14,179 nt of DNA from Bacillota bacterium (lineage in GTDB: Bacteria > Bacillota > Negativicutes > Sporomusales > UBA7701). The notes beneath the pieces are model-generated. The model had not been told where the DNA came from. It worked only from the letters and a program-made list of their open reading frames with translations, and made no database searches. Numbering within the stretch: the first letter of the stretch is position 1; the number at the start of each line of letters is the position of its first letter. The stretch is from contig JAEZLU010000279.1 in assembly GCA_023415075.1 (NCBI GenBank), positions 1-14,179 on the forward strand, in the 5' to 3' direction. This document shows, piece after piece, positions 6,147 to 13,581 of the stretch. Both the position numbers and the translations under genes were made by a program.

Positions 6147-7327
6147 ACGAGGCAACCAAGATATTTATCCGTAAAGGCGCCCAGCACCGGCTGGAAGCCG
6201 GTCATCCCTGGGTGTACCAGAGCGAAATTGACTTCGTCGAAGGCGACTTTGTCCCCGGTGATATCGTTGAGGTCTACAATTTCCGCCGGCGCTTTATCGG
6301 CCGCGGCTACATAAATCCCCGCTCGCAGATCATCGTCCGCCTGCTGACCCGTGAGCCGGACGAGGCCATCGATCGCGAGTTTTTCCGGCGGCGCCTTGCG
6401 ACCGCCTGGGAATACCGACAGAAGTTCGTCGGCGAACCCGAATACTGCCGGTTGGTCTTTGGCGAGGCCGACCTCCTGCCGGCCCTCATCGTCGATAAGT
6501 TCGGCCCGTATATGGTGCTGCAAACTCTGGCCCTCGGCATCGACCAATACAAGGAGATGGTCGTCGAGCTGCTGGAGGAAATGTTCGCCCCGGCCGGCAT
6601 CTATGAGCGTAACGACGTGCCGGTCCGCGAACTCGAGGGCCTCGAGCAGCGCAAAGGCTACCTGCGTGGTCAGTTCCCGACGACGATCAAGGTGCTGGAA
6701 AACGGCATCCCCTTTTACGCTGACATCGAAAACGGCCAGAAGACCGGCTTCTTCTACGACCAGCGCGAGAATCGCACCCTGCTGAAAGCCTTCGTGGCCG
6801 GCGGTCGGGTGCTGGATTGCTTCTGCCACACCGGCTCCTTCACCGTCCATGCTGCCCTCTACGGCGCCAGTGCGGTCACGGCGGTCGACATTTCCGAGCC
6901 GGCGGTCGAGCTGGCGCGGAAGAACGCCGCTTTAAACGGCGTCGACGACCGCTGTGATTTCCGGGTGGCCAACGCCTTCGATGTCCTTCGCAGCCTTTCA
7001 GACGAACGCCAGAGCTTCGATACCGTCATCCTTGACCCGCCGGCCTTTACGAAAAACCGCGGTGGCGTGGAAGGGGCGGCCCGCGGCTACAAGGAGATAA
7101 ACCTGCGCGGCCTTAAGCTGGTGCGACCGGGCGGTTTTCTGGTCACCTGCTCCTGCTCCTACCATATCGACCGCGAGCTGTTCGCCGCCATTGTCGTCGA
7201 TGCGGCCCGCGACGCCCGCCGGACCATCCGCCAGGTCGAATACCGCACCCAGGCCAAGGATCACCCGATACTGCCGGCGGCGCCGGAGACGCATTACCTT
7301 AAGTTCCTGGTCCTCCAGGTTCTGTGA
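6143..7327 (+). CDS. rlmI: Class I SAM-dependent rRNA methyltransferase, RlmI-like, 394 aa
   Basis: Predicted RNA 5-methylcytosine methyltransferase; E. coli RlmI (YccW) methylates C1962 of 23S rRNA. An N-terminal PUA-type RNA-binding domain (about residues 5-75, including the HPWVYQSEI motif) is followed by a linker domain and a Rossmann-fold catalytic domain. Motif I is LDCFCHTGSF (residues 224-233), an acidic residue for SAM ribose is in AVDISEP, motif IV is LDPPAFTKN (297-305), and TCSCS (335-339) holds the cysteines typical of m5C enzymes. The length is right for RlmI. The ATG at 6143 has GGGAGGGG at 6128-6135; an in-frame start at 6110 lies within the upstream gene and is not preferred. 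The start overlaps the upstream stop by 4 bases (ATGA). Family assignment is firm; the exact target base in this organism is inferred by homology. Confidence 0.88.
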   Translation: MNEATKIFIRKGAQHRLEAGHPWVYQSEIDFVEGDFVPGDIVEVYNFRRRFIGRGYINPRSQIIVRLLTREPDEAIDREFFRRRLATAWEYRQKFVGEPEYCRLVFGEADLLPALIVDKFGPYMVLQTLALGIDQYKEMVVELLEEMFAPAGIYERNDVPVRELEGLEQRKGYLRGQFPTTIKVLENGIPFYADIENGQKTGFFYDQRENRTLLKAFVAGGRVLDCFCHTGSFTVHAALYGASAVTAVDISEPAVELARKNAALNGVDDRCDFRVANAFDVLRSLSDERQSFDTVILDPPAFTKNRGGVEGAARGYKEINLRGLKLVRPGGFLVTCSCSYHIDRELFAAIVVDAARDARRTIRQVEYRTQAKDHPILPAAPETHYLKFLVLQVL

Positions 7328-7332
7328 ACAGC

Positions 7333-7445
7333 GGCTGTTGAAAAGCGTCGCCTAGCGTCGTTGCTCCTGCGGGCGTTTGCTCGCGTACGTTTCGTGTACG
7401 CGTCGCTGCACGGGCGCGCCTTGCTATGCTCGCTTTTGAACAGCC
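7333..7445. repeat. Long imperfect palindrome (~113 bp) downstream of rlmI
   Basis: The outer arms GGCTGTTGAAAAGCG (7333-7347) and CGCTTTTGAACAGCC (7431-7445) are complementary except for one position. An inner hairpin CGCGTAC (7382-7388) / GTACGCG (7396-7402) sits at almost the same centre. The stretches between arms are GC-rich and only partly complementary, with GCGTCG occurring three times. The form suggests a dispersed REP- or MITE-like palindrome; followed by a T-rich tract, it may also end the rlmI transcript. Whether it is repeated elsewhere cannot be seen here. Confidence 0.7.
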
Positions 7446-7540
7446 TAGGTCTTTTATAATTAGTTTTCCAGAAGACCCGGCAATTGAAACAGGAGTTTAG
7501 ATGGTTCGGCCACTCTAGAAAAACTACTCTTAAAATAATT
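7446..7540. other. AT-rich gap between the palindrome and the ctsR operator
   Basis: I see no gene, convincing promoter or repeat in this stretch. It begins with a T-rich run (7451-7455) that could serve as the tail of a terminator formed by the preceding palindrome. Confidence 0.4.
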
Positions 7541-7617
7541 GGTCAAAAAATCAAATTATCTATTGTAAAAGGTCAAAAAGTCAGATAGAATATAACCATA
7601 AAGGTCAAATAGTCAAA
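7541..7617 (+). promoter_or_regulatory. Three CtsR-type operator boxes upstream of ctsR
   Basis: Three 15-base boxes are seen: GGTCAAAAAATCAAA (7541-7555), GGTCAAAAAGTCAGA (7571-7585) and GGTCAAATAGTCAAA (7603-7617). Each is two RGTCAAA-like heptads in direct repeat, the motif CtsR binds. The boxes start 30 and 32 bases apart, about three helical turns. Heptads are separated by 1 base, whereas the Bacillus consensus has 3. The middle box fills the promoter spacer and the last covers the likely start of transcription, so bound CtsR would block RNA polymerase. Confidence 0.85.
7563..7591 (+). promoter_or_regulatory. Probable promoter of the ctsR operon
   Basis: A -35 TTGTAA (7563-7568) and -10 TAGAAT (7586-7591) are separated by exactly 17 bases. 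The second CtsR box coincides with the spacer, which supports this choice. An alternative -35 TTGGTC (7539-7544) with TATTGT (7561-7566) is weaker. Confidence 0.65.
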
Positions 7618-7637
7618 CAAAGTAAGGTGGCAAGACA

Positions 7638-8090
7638 ATGGGGAATTTAGCCGATATTATTGAAAGCTTTATTCTCAGCAAACTGGCCGACGAGGAGCAC
7701 GTTACCGTGCTAAAGCGCAATGAACTGGCCGACGAGCTGGCCTGCGCCCCGTCGCAGATAAGCTACGTGCTCAGTACCCGTTTCACGGTGGCCCGCGGCT
7801 TCATCGTCGAGTCGCGGCGCGGGTTGGGCGGCTACATCCGCATCGTCCGCGTGCCGGTGCGGCAGATCGTCTACGAGGATGCCGTCCGTCAGGTGAGCGA
7901 TACTGTCGGCGCCGACGAAGCCGATCGGATGATCGAGAACCTCCATATCCATGGTTTTCTGAGCGGCCGAGAGGCGGCGATCATGCATCACTTCTTCCAG
8001 ACGGCCGGCGGCCAGCTCGACCCTGTTGAACGGGCCCGCTTACTTAGGTCGCTTTTAAGGCGACTGGTAGATTTAACGGAGGAGGAATGA
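7638..8090 (+). CDS. ctsR: Transcriptional repressor CtsR, 150 aa
   Basis: Repressor of class III heat-shock genes (clp genes) in Gram-positive-type bacteria; it binds tandem RGTCAAA heptads as a dimer and is inactivated by heat. The N-terminal winged helix-turn-helix is clear: NLADIIESFIL, then KRNELADELACAPSQISYVLSTRF (residues 26-49, recognition helix around PSQISYVLSTRF). The wing is ESRRGLGGYIRI (residues 58-69). In the Bacillus wing, Arg-Gly-Gly-Gly-Gly senses temperature; here it is Arg61-Gly62-Leu63-Gly64-Gly65. The C-terminal four-helix domain (from about residue 75) mediates dimerisation and contact with McsB. The ATG at 7638 follows AAGGTGG with 7-base spacing. It is first in a ctsR-mcsA-mcsB-clpC operon and almost certainly represses itself through the three boxes upstream. 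Confidence 0.97.
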   Translation: MGNLADIIESFILSKLADEEHVTVLKRNELADELACAPSQISYVLSTRFTVARGFIVESRRGLGGYIRIVRVPVRQIVYEDAVRQVSDTVGADEADRMIENLHIHGFLSGREAAIMHHFFQTAGGQLDPVERARLLRSLLRRLVDLTEEE

Positions 8091-8093
8091 GTT

Positions 8094-8609
8094 ATGCTGT
8101 GCGACGACTGTCAGGAGAAACCGGCCAGCGTGCATATCACCAAAATAAGCAACAATCAGAAGACCGAGAAGCACTTATGCGAGGCCTGTGCCCACAAGGC
8201 CGGCGAGCTCAGCATCACCCACGAAAGCCAGTTTTCGGTCCAGGATTTTCTTAAGGGCATGTTCAACCAGGGTTTCCCCGGGATGCCTGTCCCCAAAACG
8301 ACGGCAACCTGCCCAAGCTGTGGCATGACCTATGAAGACTTCAGCCGGTGCGGCAAAATCGGCTGCAGCGACTGCTACCGCACTTACGGCGAACGCCTCG
8401 AGCCCCTGATCCGCCGGATTCACGGCTCGAGCTGCCATACCGGTAAGGTACCCCGCCGGGGCGGCGGTAAGCTGGCCGTGCAGCAGAAGCTCCGTCAACT
8501 TAAAAGCGAACTCGAGCGGCTGGTGGCCGGCGAGGAATACGAGAAGGCCGCCAAGGTCCGCGACGATATAAAAGCCCTGGAAAAAGAGCTTGCAGGCGGA
8601 AAGGGGTGA
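8094..8609 (+). CDS. mcsA: McsA, zinc-binding partner of the McsB arginine kinase, 171 aa
   Basis: Activator and partner of the protein arginine kinase McsB. The N-terminus holds two zinc-binding CxxC pairs (Cys3/Cys6 and Cys29/Cys32). A second cluster is Cys73/Cys76 (CPSCGMTY) with Cys86 and Cys91/Cys94 (CGKIGCSDCY). The C-terminus (about residues 130-168) is a UvrB/UvrC-type UVR motif with heptad-like Leu/Lys/Glu composition (LKSELERLVAGEEYEKAAKVRDD), a helix pair also found in the ClpC middle domain. Length and order are normal for the family. The ATG at 8094 begins 3 bases after the ctsR stop, and its ribosome site GGAGGAGG (8078-8085) lies inside ctsR, giving tight coupling. It is regulated with the operon by CtsR. 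Confidence 0.95.
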   Translation: MLCDDCQEKPASVHITKISNNQKTEKHLCEACAHKAGELSITHESQFSVQDFLKGMFNQGFPGMPVPKTTATCPSCGMTYEDFSRCGKIGCSDCYRTYGERLEPLIRRIHGSSCHTGKVPRRGGGKLAVQQKLRQLKSELERLVAGEEYEKAAKVRDDIKALEKELAGGKG

Positions 8610-8615
8610 GGACAC

Positions 8616-9692
8616 ATGTCGATGGAAAACTTGCTGGATAAACCGCTTACCCCCTGGATGGCCGGCGGCGGACCCGACGGCGACATCGTCCTCTCCAGCC
8701 GCATCAGGCTGGCCCGCAACCTGGAGGGCGTTCCCTTCCCCGGCCGGGCCGGCGGCGAGCAACTGGCCGAGGTGGCCGGTGAGCTCCGCAAATCGGTCGG
8801 CGATCTGGCGGCTGCCGACAAGCATGTCTACATATTCGTCGAGATGGATAAACTGACACCTCTGGAACGCAACATCCTTGTGGAGAAACATATCGTCAGC
8901 CCCAACCTGGCCGGTGAGCCGGCTCAGCGGGCCCTCATCGTCCGCGACGATGCCGCGGTCAGCACTATGGTCAACGAAGAAGACCACCTCCGCATCCAGT
9001 GCCTGGTGCCCGGGCTGAACCTGCCGGGCGCTCTGGAGATGGCTAACAAGGTCGACGACACCCTCGAAAACAGGCATAGTTTCGCCTACGGCGAACAAAT
9101 CGGCTATCTTACGGCCTGCCCGACCAATGTCGGCACCGGCCTCAGGGCTTCGCTGATGATGCACCTGCCGGCCCTGGTACTGACGGGCCAGATCAACAGG
9201 ATCACCGCGGCTGCCACCCAACTCGGCCTGGCGGTGCGGGGCCTCTACGGCGAAGGCACCGAAGCCATCGGCAACATATTCCAGGTATCAAACCAACTCA
9301 CCCTCGGCCACAGCGAACAGGAAATCATCGACAACCTGCAAAGCATCGGCAAACAGGTGGTGGAGCAGGAGCGGGCCGCCCGCCAGACACTGGCCGGTGG
9401 ACAGCTCGACGCCCTCAGCGATCGGGTATGGCGGGCCTTCGGCATACTGCGCTACGCCCGCAGTATTTCCGGCCAGGAGGCCCTCAATCTCCTGAGCGAG
9501 GTGCGGTTGGGCATCGACCTCAAGATTATCACCGGCGCCGAGCCCCAGGTGTTCAACGAACTCCTGGTTACCACCCGCCCAAACTTTCTCCAGAAAATCG
9601 CCAGCCGGGCCGATATCGCGCCAGATGAGCGCGACCGGCTCAGAGCCCAACTTATAAGGGAAAAATTGAAGGAGGCAAAGAATAATGCTTAA
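8616..9692 (+). CDS. mcsB: Protein arginine kinase McsB, 358 aa
   Basis: Phosphagen-kinase-type enzyme that uses ATP to phosphorylate arginine residues on proteins, including CtsR, marking them for ClpC-ClpP degradation. The ATP-binding start DIVLSSRIRLARNL (residues 23-36) and the catalytic-loop sequence CPTNVGTGLRASLMM are intact, with Cys168 at the position of the Bacillus active-site Cys167. Near the C-terminus RDRLRA (Arg339 to Ala344) fits the RDxxRA motif that binds phospho-arginine and regulates the kinase. The length is typical. The ATG at 8616 lies 6 bases after mcsA and has AAAGGGGTGAGG upstream. The 3' end overlaps clpC by 8 bases. All residues expected for activity appear to be present. 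Confidence 0.96.
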   Translation: MSMENLLDKPLTPWMAGGGPDGDIVLSSRIRLARNLEGVPFPGRAGGEQLAEVAGELRKSVGDLAAADKHVYIFVEMDKLTPLERNILVEKHIVSPNLAGEPAQRALIVRDDAAVSTMVNEEDHLRIQCLVPGLNLPGALEMANKVDDTLENRHSFAYGEQIGYLTACPTNVGTGLRASLMMHLPALVLTGQINRITAAATQLGLAVRGLYGEGTEAIGNIFQVSNQLTLGHSEQEIIDNLQSIGKQVVEQERAARQTLAGGQLDALSDRVWRAFGILRYARSISGQEALNLLSEVRLGIDLKIITGAEPQVFNELLVTTRPNFLQKIASRADIAPDERDRLRAQLIREKLKEAKNNA

Positions 9693-12141
9693 CAGATTCA
9701 CTGAGCGGGCCCGCAAAGTGCTGGCTCTGGCCCAGCAGGAGGCGCTCCGCCTCGGCCATGTATATATCGGCACCGAGCATCTGCTGCTTGGGCTGCTCTC
9801 CGAAGGCGAAGGCGTAGCCGCCAAAGCCCTCGGCTCGCTTAATATAAACCTGGATACCGTCCGCAACCAGGTGGAAAGTGTAATCGGCCACGGCGACGAA
9901 AAAGGCGGCGAAGTGAGTTATACGCCGCGAGCCAAAAAGGTTCTCGAACTGTCGGTCGAAGAGGCCCAAAGTCTCGGCCACAACTACATCGGCACCGAAC
10001 ATATCCTCCTCGGCCTCATTCGCGAGGGTGAAGGGGTGGCCGCCCAAGTCCTGAGGGGCATGGGCGTCGATGACAACCAGGTCCGTCAACGGGTGATCGA
10101 GCTTCTCGGCGGCTACGCCCTGTCCGGACAGGCGCCGCAGCCCCAGGCGGGGCCGGTCCCCAAGGCCGCCGGCAAGCAGGCGGCCACCAATACGCCGACC
10201 CTCGATGAGTTCGGCCGCGACATAAATAAGCTCGCCCAGGAGGGCAAGATCGACCCGGTCATCGGCCGCGACAACGAGATCGAACGGGTCATCCAGATCC
10301 TCAGCCGCCGCACTAAGAACAACCCGGTGCTTATCGGCGAGCCGGGCGTCGGCAAGACGGCCATCGCCGAGGGCCTGGCTAGCAGGATCATCCAGGGCGT
10401 AGTGCCCGAGATTCTGCGGGATAAACGGGTTGTCTCCCTCAACATGGGATCGATGGTGGCCGGTACCAAATACCGCGGCGAGTTCGAAGAGCGCCTGAAA
10501 AAGGTGATGGACGAGATCCGCCGGACCGGCAACGTCGTCCTGTTCATCGACGAGCTCCACACCCTGATCGGTGCCGGCGCCGCCGAAGGGGCGATCGACG
10601 CCGCCAATATTCTCAAACCGGCTCTGGCCCGCGGCGAGCTGCAGGCTATCGGCGCGACCACTCTCAATGAGTATAAGAAGCACATCGAAAAAGACGCCGC
10701 CCTCGAGCGCCGCTTCCAGCCCATCCTGGTCGGCGAGCCGACGGTTGACGAGGCAATCCAGATCCTCAAAGGCCTGCGCGACAAGTACGAAGCCTTCCAC
10801 CGGGCCCAGATAACCGACGAGGCCATCGACGCCGCCGTCAAGCTGTCTAATCGCTACATCGCCGACCGCTTTCTGCCCGATAAAGCTATCGACCTGATGG
10901 ACGAGGCCGCCTCGCGCGTGCGGCTGAAAGCCTTCGTGCCGCCGCCTGACCTCAAGGATATCGAAAACAATCTGGTCAAGGTCCGCACCGAGAAGGAAGC
11001 GGCCATCGCCGCCCAGGAATACGAACAGGCCGCCCGCCTGCGCGACGACGAAGCCAAAGTTCGCGGGGAACTCGACAGCAAGCAGAAAGAATGGAAGCAG
11101 ACCGGCGGCGAACGCATCACCGTCACCGCCGACGACATCGCCCATGTCGTGGCCAGTTGGACCGGCATCCCGGTCAAAAAGCTGGCCGAAGAGGAGAGCG
11201 AGCGCCTGCTCAAGCTGGAGGAAGTGCTCCACCAGCGGGTCATCGGCCAGGATGAGGCCGTGCAGGCGGTGGCCAGGGCGGTCCGGCGGGCCCGTTCCGG
11301 CCTCAAGGATCCCAAGCGGCCGATCGGTTCGTTCATCTTCCTCGGGCCGACCGGGGTTGGCAAAACCGAACTGGCCCGGGCGCTGGCCGAGGCCCTGTTC
11401 GGCGATGAAAACGCCATGATCCGCATGGATATGTCGGAGTATATGGAGAAGCACACCGTCGCCCGCCTGGTCGGCTCGCCCCCCGGCTACGTCGGCTATG
11501 ACGAAGGCGGTCAGCTGACCGACGCCGTCCGCCGCAAGCCTTACTCGGTCATCCTCTTCGACGAGATCGAGAAAGCCCACTACGATGTCTTCAACATCCT
11601 CCTGCAGATTCTCGAGGACGGCCGGCTGACCGACAGCCACGGGCGGGCGGTCGACTTCAAGAACACGGTGGTCATTATGACCTCCAACGCCGGCGCCAAG
11701 CATATGAAAGACTCGGCCACCCTCGGCTTCCTGGCCGGTAGCGGCGAGGAAGATGCCGTAAGCGCCAAGAACCGGGTCATGGACGAGGTCAAGCGGACTT
11801 TCCGGCCGGAGTTCCTCAACCGGGTAGACGAGATCATCGTCTTCTCCCGCCTGCGCGACGACGAGCTCAGGCAGGTGGTCGACATCATGCTGAAGAACGT
11901 GGCCAAGCGGCTGCACGAGCACAATCTCGACATCGAGGTCAGCGACAAGGCCAAGACTTGCCTCCTGGCCGAGGGCAGCGACGCCGCCTATGGCGCCCGG
12001 CCGCTCCGCCGGGCCATCCAGAAGATGGTCGAGGACTCGATCGCCGAAATGGTACTGCGGCGCCAGGTAAGTGCCGGCGATGTGGTCGTGGTCGACGCCG
12101 ATGAAAACAACAAGCTTACTTTCAGCAAAAAGGCCGAATAG
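9685..12141 (+). CDS. clpC: ATP-dependent Clp protease ATPase subunit ClpC, 818 aa
   Basis: HSP100 unfoldase that forms a hexamer, takes substrates (including phospho-arginine proteins) and threads them into ClpP. Domains in order: two Clp N repeats (residues ~1-145, each beginning FTERARKVLALAQQEA-like and containing YIGTEHLLLGL); AAA1 with Walker A GEPGVGKT (218-225) and Walker B VVLFIDE (284-290); a coiled middle domain with a UVR motif (EYEQAARLRDDE, ~445-456) that binds adaptors; AAA2 with Walker A GPTGVGKT (554-561) and Walker B VILFDE (622-627); a ClpP-docking loop LGF (680-682); and the C-terminal small domain. The ATG at 9685 overlaps mcsB, with GGAGG at 9671-9675. No adaptor gene (mecA) or clpP is in the window. 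The gene ends at a strong terminator and is CtsR-controlled. Confidence 0.98.
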   Translation: MLNRFTERARKVLALAQQEALRLGHVYIGTEHLLLGLLSEGEGVAAKALGSLNINLDTVRNQVESVIGHGDEKGGEVSYTPRAKKVLELSVEEAQSLGHNYIGTEHILLGLIREGEGVAAQVLRGMGVDDNQVRQRVIELLGGYALSGQAPQPQAGPVPKAAGKQAATNTPTLDEFGRDINKLAQEGKIDPVIGRDNEIERVIQILSRRTKNNPVLIGEPGVGKTAIAEGLASRIIQGVVPEILRDKRVVSLNMGSMVAGTKYRGEFEERLKKVMDEIRRTGNVVLFIDELHTLIGAGAAEGAIDAANILKPALARGELQAIGATTLNEYKKHIEKDAALERRFQPILVGEPTVDEAIQILKGLRDKYEAFHRAQITDEAIDAAVKLSNRYIADRFLPDKAIDLMDEAASRVRLKAFVPPPDLKDIENNLVKVRTEKEAAIAAQEYEQAARLRDDEAKVRGELDSKQKEWKQTGGERITVTADDIAHVVASWTGIPVKKLAEEESERLLKLEEVLHQRVIGQDEAVQAVARAVRRARSGLKDPKRPIGSFIFLGPTGVGKTELARALAEALFGDENAMIRMDMSEYMEKHTVARLVGSPPGYVGYDEGGQLTDAVRRKPYSVILFDEIEKAHYDVFNILLQILEDGRLTDSHGRAVDFKNTVVIMTSNAGAKHMKDSATLGFLAGSGEEDAVSAKNRVMDEVKRTFRPEFLNRVDEIIVFSRLRDDELRQVVDIMLKNVAKRLHEHNLDIEVSDKAKTCLLAEGSDAAYGARPLRRAIQKMVEDSIAEMVLRRQVSAGDVVVVDADENNKLTFSKKAE

Positions 12142-12166
12142 AGAAGGAAACAGGCGAAATATAGCG

Positions 12167-12202
12167 AAAAAAGTACCAGAGATTATCTCTGGTACTTTTT
12201 TT
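12167..12202. terminator. Strong hairpin terminator between clpC and radA
   Basis: A perfect inverted repeat, GTACCAGAGA (12173-12182) with TCTCTGGTAC (12186-12195), has a 3-base loop. It is flanked by six A on the left and seven T on the right, which makes it bidirectional in form. It sits 25 bases after the clpC stop and only 20 bases before the radA start codon. Confidence 0.92.
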
Positions 12203-12222
12203 CCCGGAAAGGAGCCGCCAGC

Positions 12223-13581
12223 GTGGCCAAACCTAAGATTTGTTTCGTGTGCCAGGAATGCGGCAACGACTCGCCCAAATGGCTGGGCCGCTGTCCGGCC
12301 TGCGGCGCCTGGAACAGCATGGTCGAAGAAATGGCGGTAAAACCGGCGGCGTCCGGGCGCCTGCTGCCCCCGGCCAAGCCGCAGCCGATTACGGCGGTCG
12401 ACACCAGTAGCCTGCCGCGGCTGACCACCGGCGTCAGCGAGTTCGACCGGGTGCTGGGTGGCGGTATCGTCCCCGGCTCACTCGTTCTTTTAGGCGGCGA
12501 CCCCGGCATCGGCAAGTCGACCCTCCTTTTGCAGGTAGCCGGCGATATAAGCCGGACCCTTGGGCCGGTGCTCTACGCCTCGGGCGAGGAGTCGGCAGCC
12601 CAGACCAGGCTGCGGGCTGAGCGGCTCGACCGGCTGCACGACAGGCTGTTTATCATGACCGAAACCAACCTGGAGGAGATCGTCGCCCAGGCGACCGCCG
12701 TCAAGCCGGCCCTGGTGGTCGTCGACTCCATCCAGACAATGTACGGGCCCGATCTTTCGTCGGCCCCCGGCAGTGTCAGCCAGGTGCGCGAGTGTACCGG
12801 CCGCCTGCTCCGCTTCGCCAAGGAGAGCGGCATCCCGGTGGTCATCATCGGCCATGTCACCAAGGACGGCAATATCGCCGGGCCGCGGCTCCTCGAGCAC
12901 ATGGTCGACGTCGTCCTTTACTTCGAAGGTGAGCGCAGCTACTCTTTCCGGGTGCTCAGGGCGATGAAGAACCGTTTCGGGGCGACCACCGAATCCGGAC
13001 TGTTCAGTATGGAGGAGGGCGGCCTGACCCAGGTGGCAAACCCCTCAGCCCTCCTGCTGGCCGAGCGGCCCCAGGGAGCCCCCGGCTCGGTGGTGCTGGC
13101 CTGTTTGGAAGGGATTCGGCCGTTACTTATCGAAATCCAAGCGTTGGTAAGTACTACTTGTTTCGGCATGCCCCGCCGGATGGCGGCGGGCTTCGACTAT
13201 AACCGGCTCATTCTGCTCATGGCCGTACTGGAGAAAAGGGTGGGCCTGGCCCTGGGCAACCAGGACGCCTATGTCAACGCCGTCGGCGGCATCCGCATCG
13301 ACGAGCCGGCGGCAGACCTGGCGGTGTGCCTAGCCTTGGCGGCCAGCTTCCGCAACGTTGCCATCGACCCAATGACGGTGGTCATGGGCGAAGTCGGCCT
13401 TACCGGCGAAGTGCGGATGGTGCCGCGGATCGAGCTTAGGGTCAAGGAGGCGGCAGCCCTCGGTTTCGCCCGGGCGGTGGTACCGGCCGGCAATTTGGCC
13501 GGGCTTAAGCAACAGCCGCCGGGGCTCGAAGTTATCGGCGTCAATAGTGTTACCGAGGCCATGGAGGCGGTGTTTGTATGA
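12223..13581 (+). CDS. radA: DNA repair protein RadA (Sms), 452 aa
   Basis: RecA-related ATPase that drives branch migration and processing of recombination intermediates. The N-terminal zinc finger is C10-x2-C13 ... C24-x2-C27 (CQECGNDSPKWLGRCPACG). The RecA-like core has Walker A GGDPGIGKST (residues 91-100), a Walker B strand ALVVVDS, and the RadA-specific motif KNRFG (249-253). The C-terminal Lon-protease-like domain contains VNAVGGIRIDEPAADLAVCLAL and GEVGLTGEVR, with the catalytic residues absent as is normal in RadA. The start is GTG at 12223, with AAAGGAG at 12208-12214; this places the zinc finger at the usual distance from the N-terminus. It follows clpC across a strong terminator and overlaps disA by 4 bases (ATGA). 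The clpC-radA-disA order matches Bacillus. Confidence 0.97.
   Translation: MAKPKICFVCQECGNDSPKWLGRCPACGAWNSMVEEMAVKPAASGRLLPPAKPQPITAVDTSSLPRLTTGVSEFDRVLGGGIVPGSLVLLGGDPGIGKSTLLLQVAGDISRTLGPVLYASGEESAAQTRLRAERLDRLHDRLFIMTETNLEEIVAQATAVKPALVVVDSIQTMYGPDLSSAPGSVSQVRECTGRLLRFAKESGIPVVIIGHVTKDGNIAGPRLLEHMVDVVLYFEGERSYSFRVLRAMKNRFGATTESGLFSMEEGGLTQVANPSALLLAERPQGAPGSVVLACLEGIRPLLIEIQALVSTTCFGMPRRMAAGFDYNRLILLMAVLEKRVGLALGNQDAYVNAVGGIRIDEPAADLAVCLALAASFRNVAIDPMTVVMGEVGLTGEVRMVPRIELRVKEAAALGFARAVVPAGNLAGLKQQPPGLEVIGVNSVTEAMEAVFV

Noticed and set aside
7333..7445. Tandem-repeat or CRISPR-like array after rlmI
   Set aside because: The repeated elements are inverted arms of a single palindrome; there are no regularly spaced direct repeats with unique spacers.
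7541..7617. Iteron-like direct repeats (replication origin) upstream of ctsR
   Set aside because: The repeats are GTCAAA heptad pairs, match CtsR operators and lie over the ctsR promoter; no replication gene is nearby.
8175..9221. A 348-codon antisense frame over mcsA/mcsB
   Set aside because: Both plus-strand genes are clearly recognisable here, with intact motifs; the antisense product is low-complexity and lacks a convincing ribosome site.
9652..11922. A 756-codon open frame antisense to mcsB/clpC
   Set aside because: It mirrors the strongly conserved ClpC protein on the other strand; its translation has no family pattern, and GC-rich codon use often leaves the antisense frame open.
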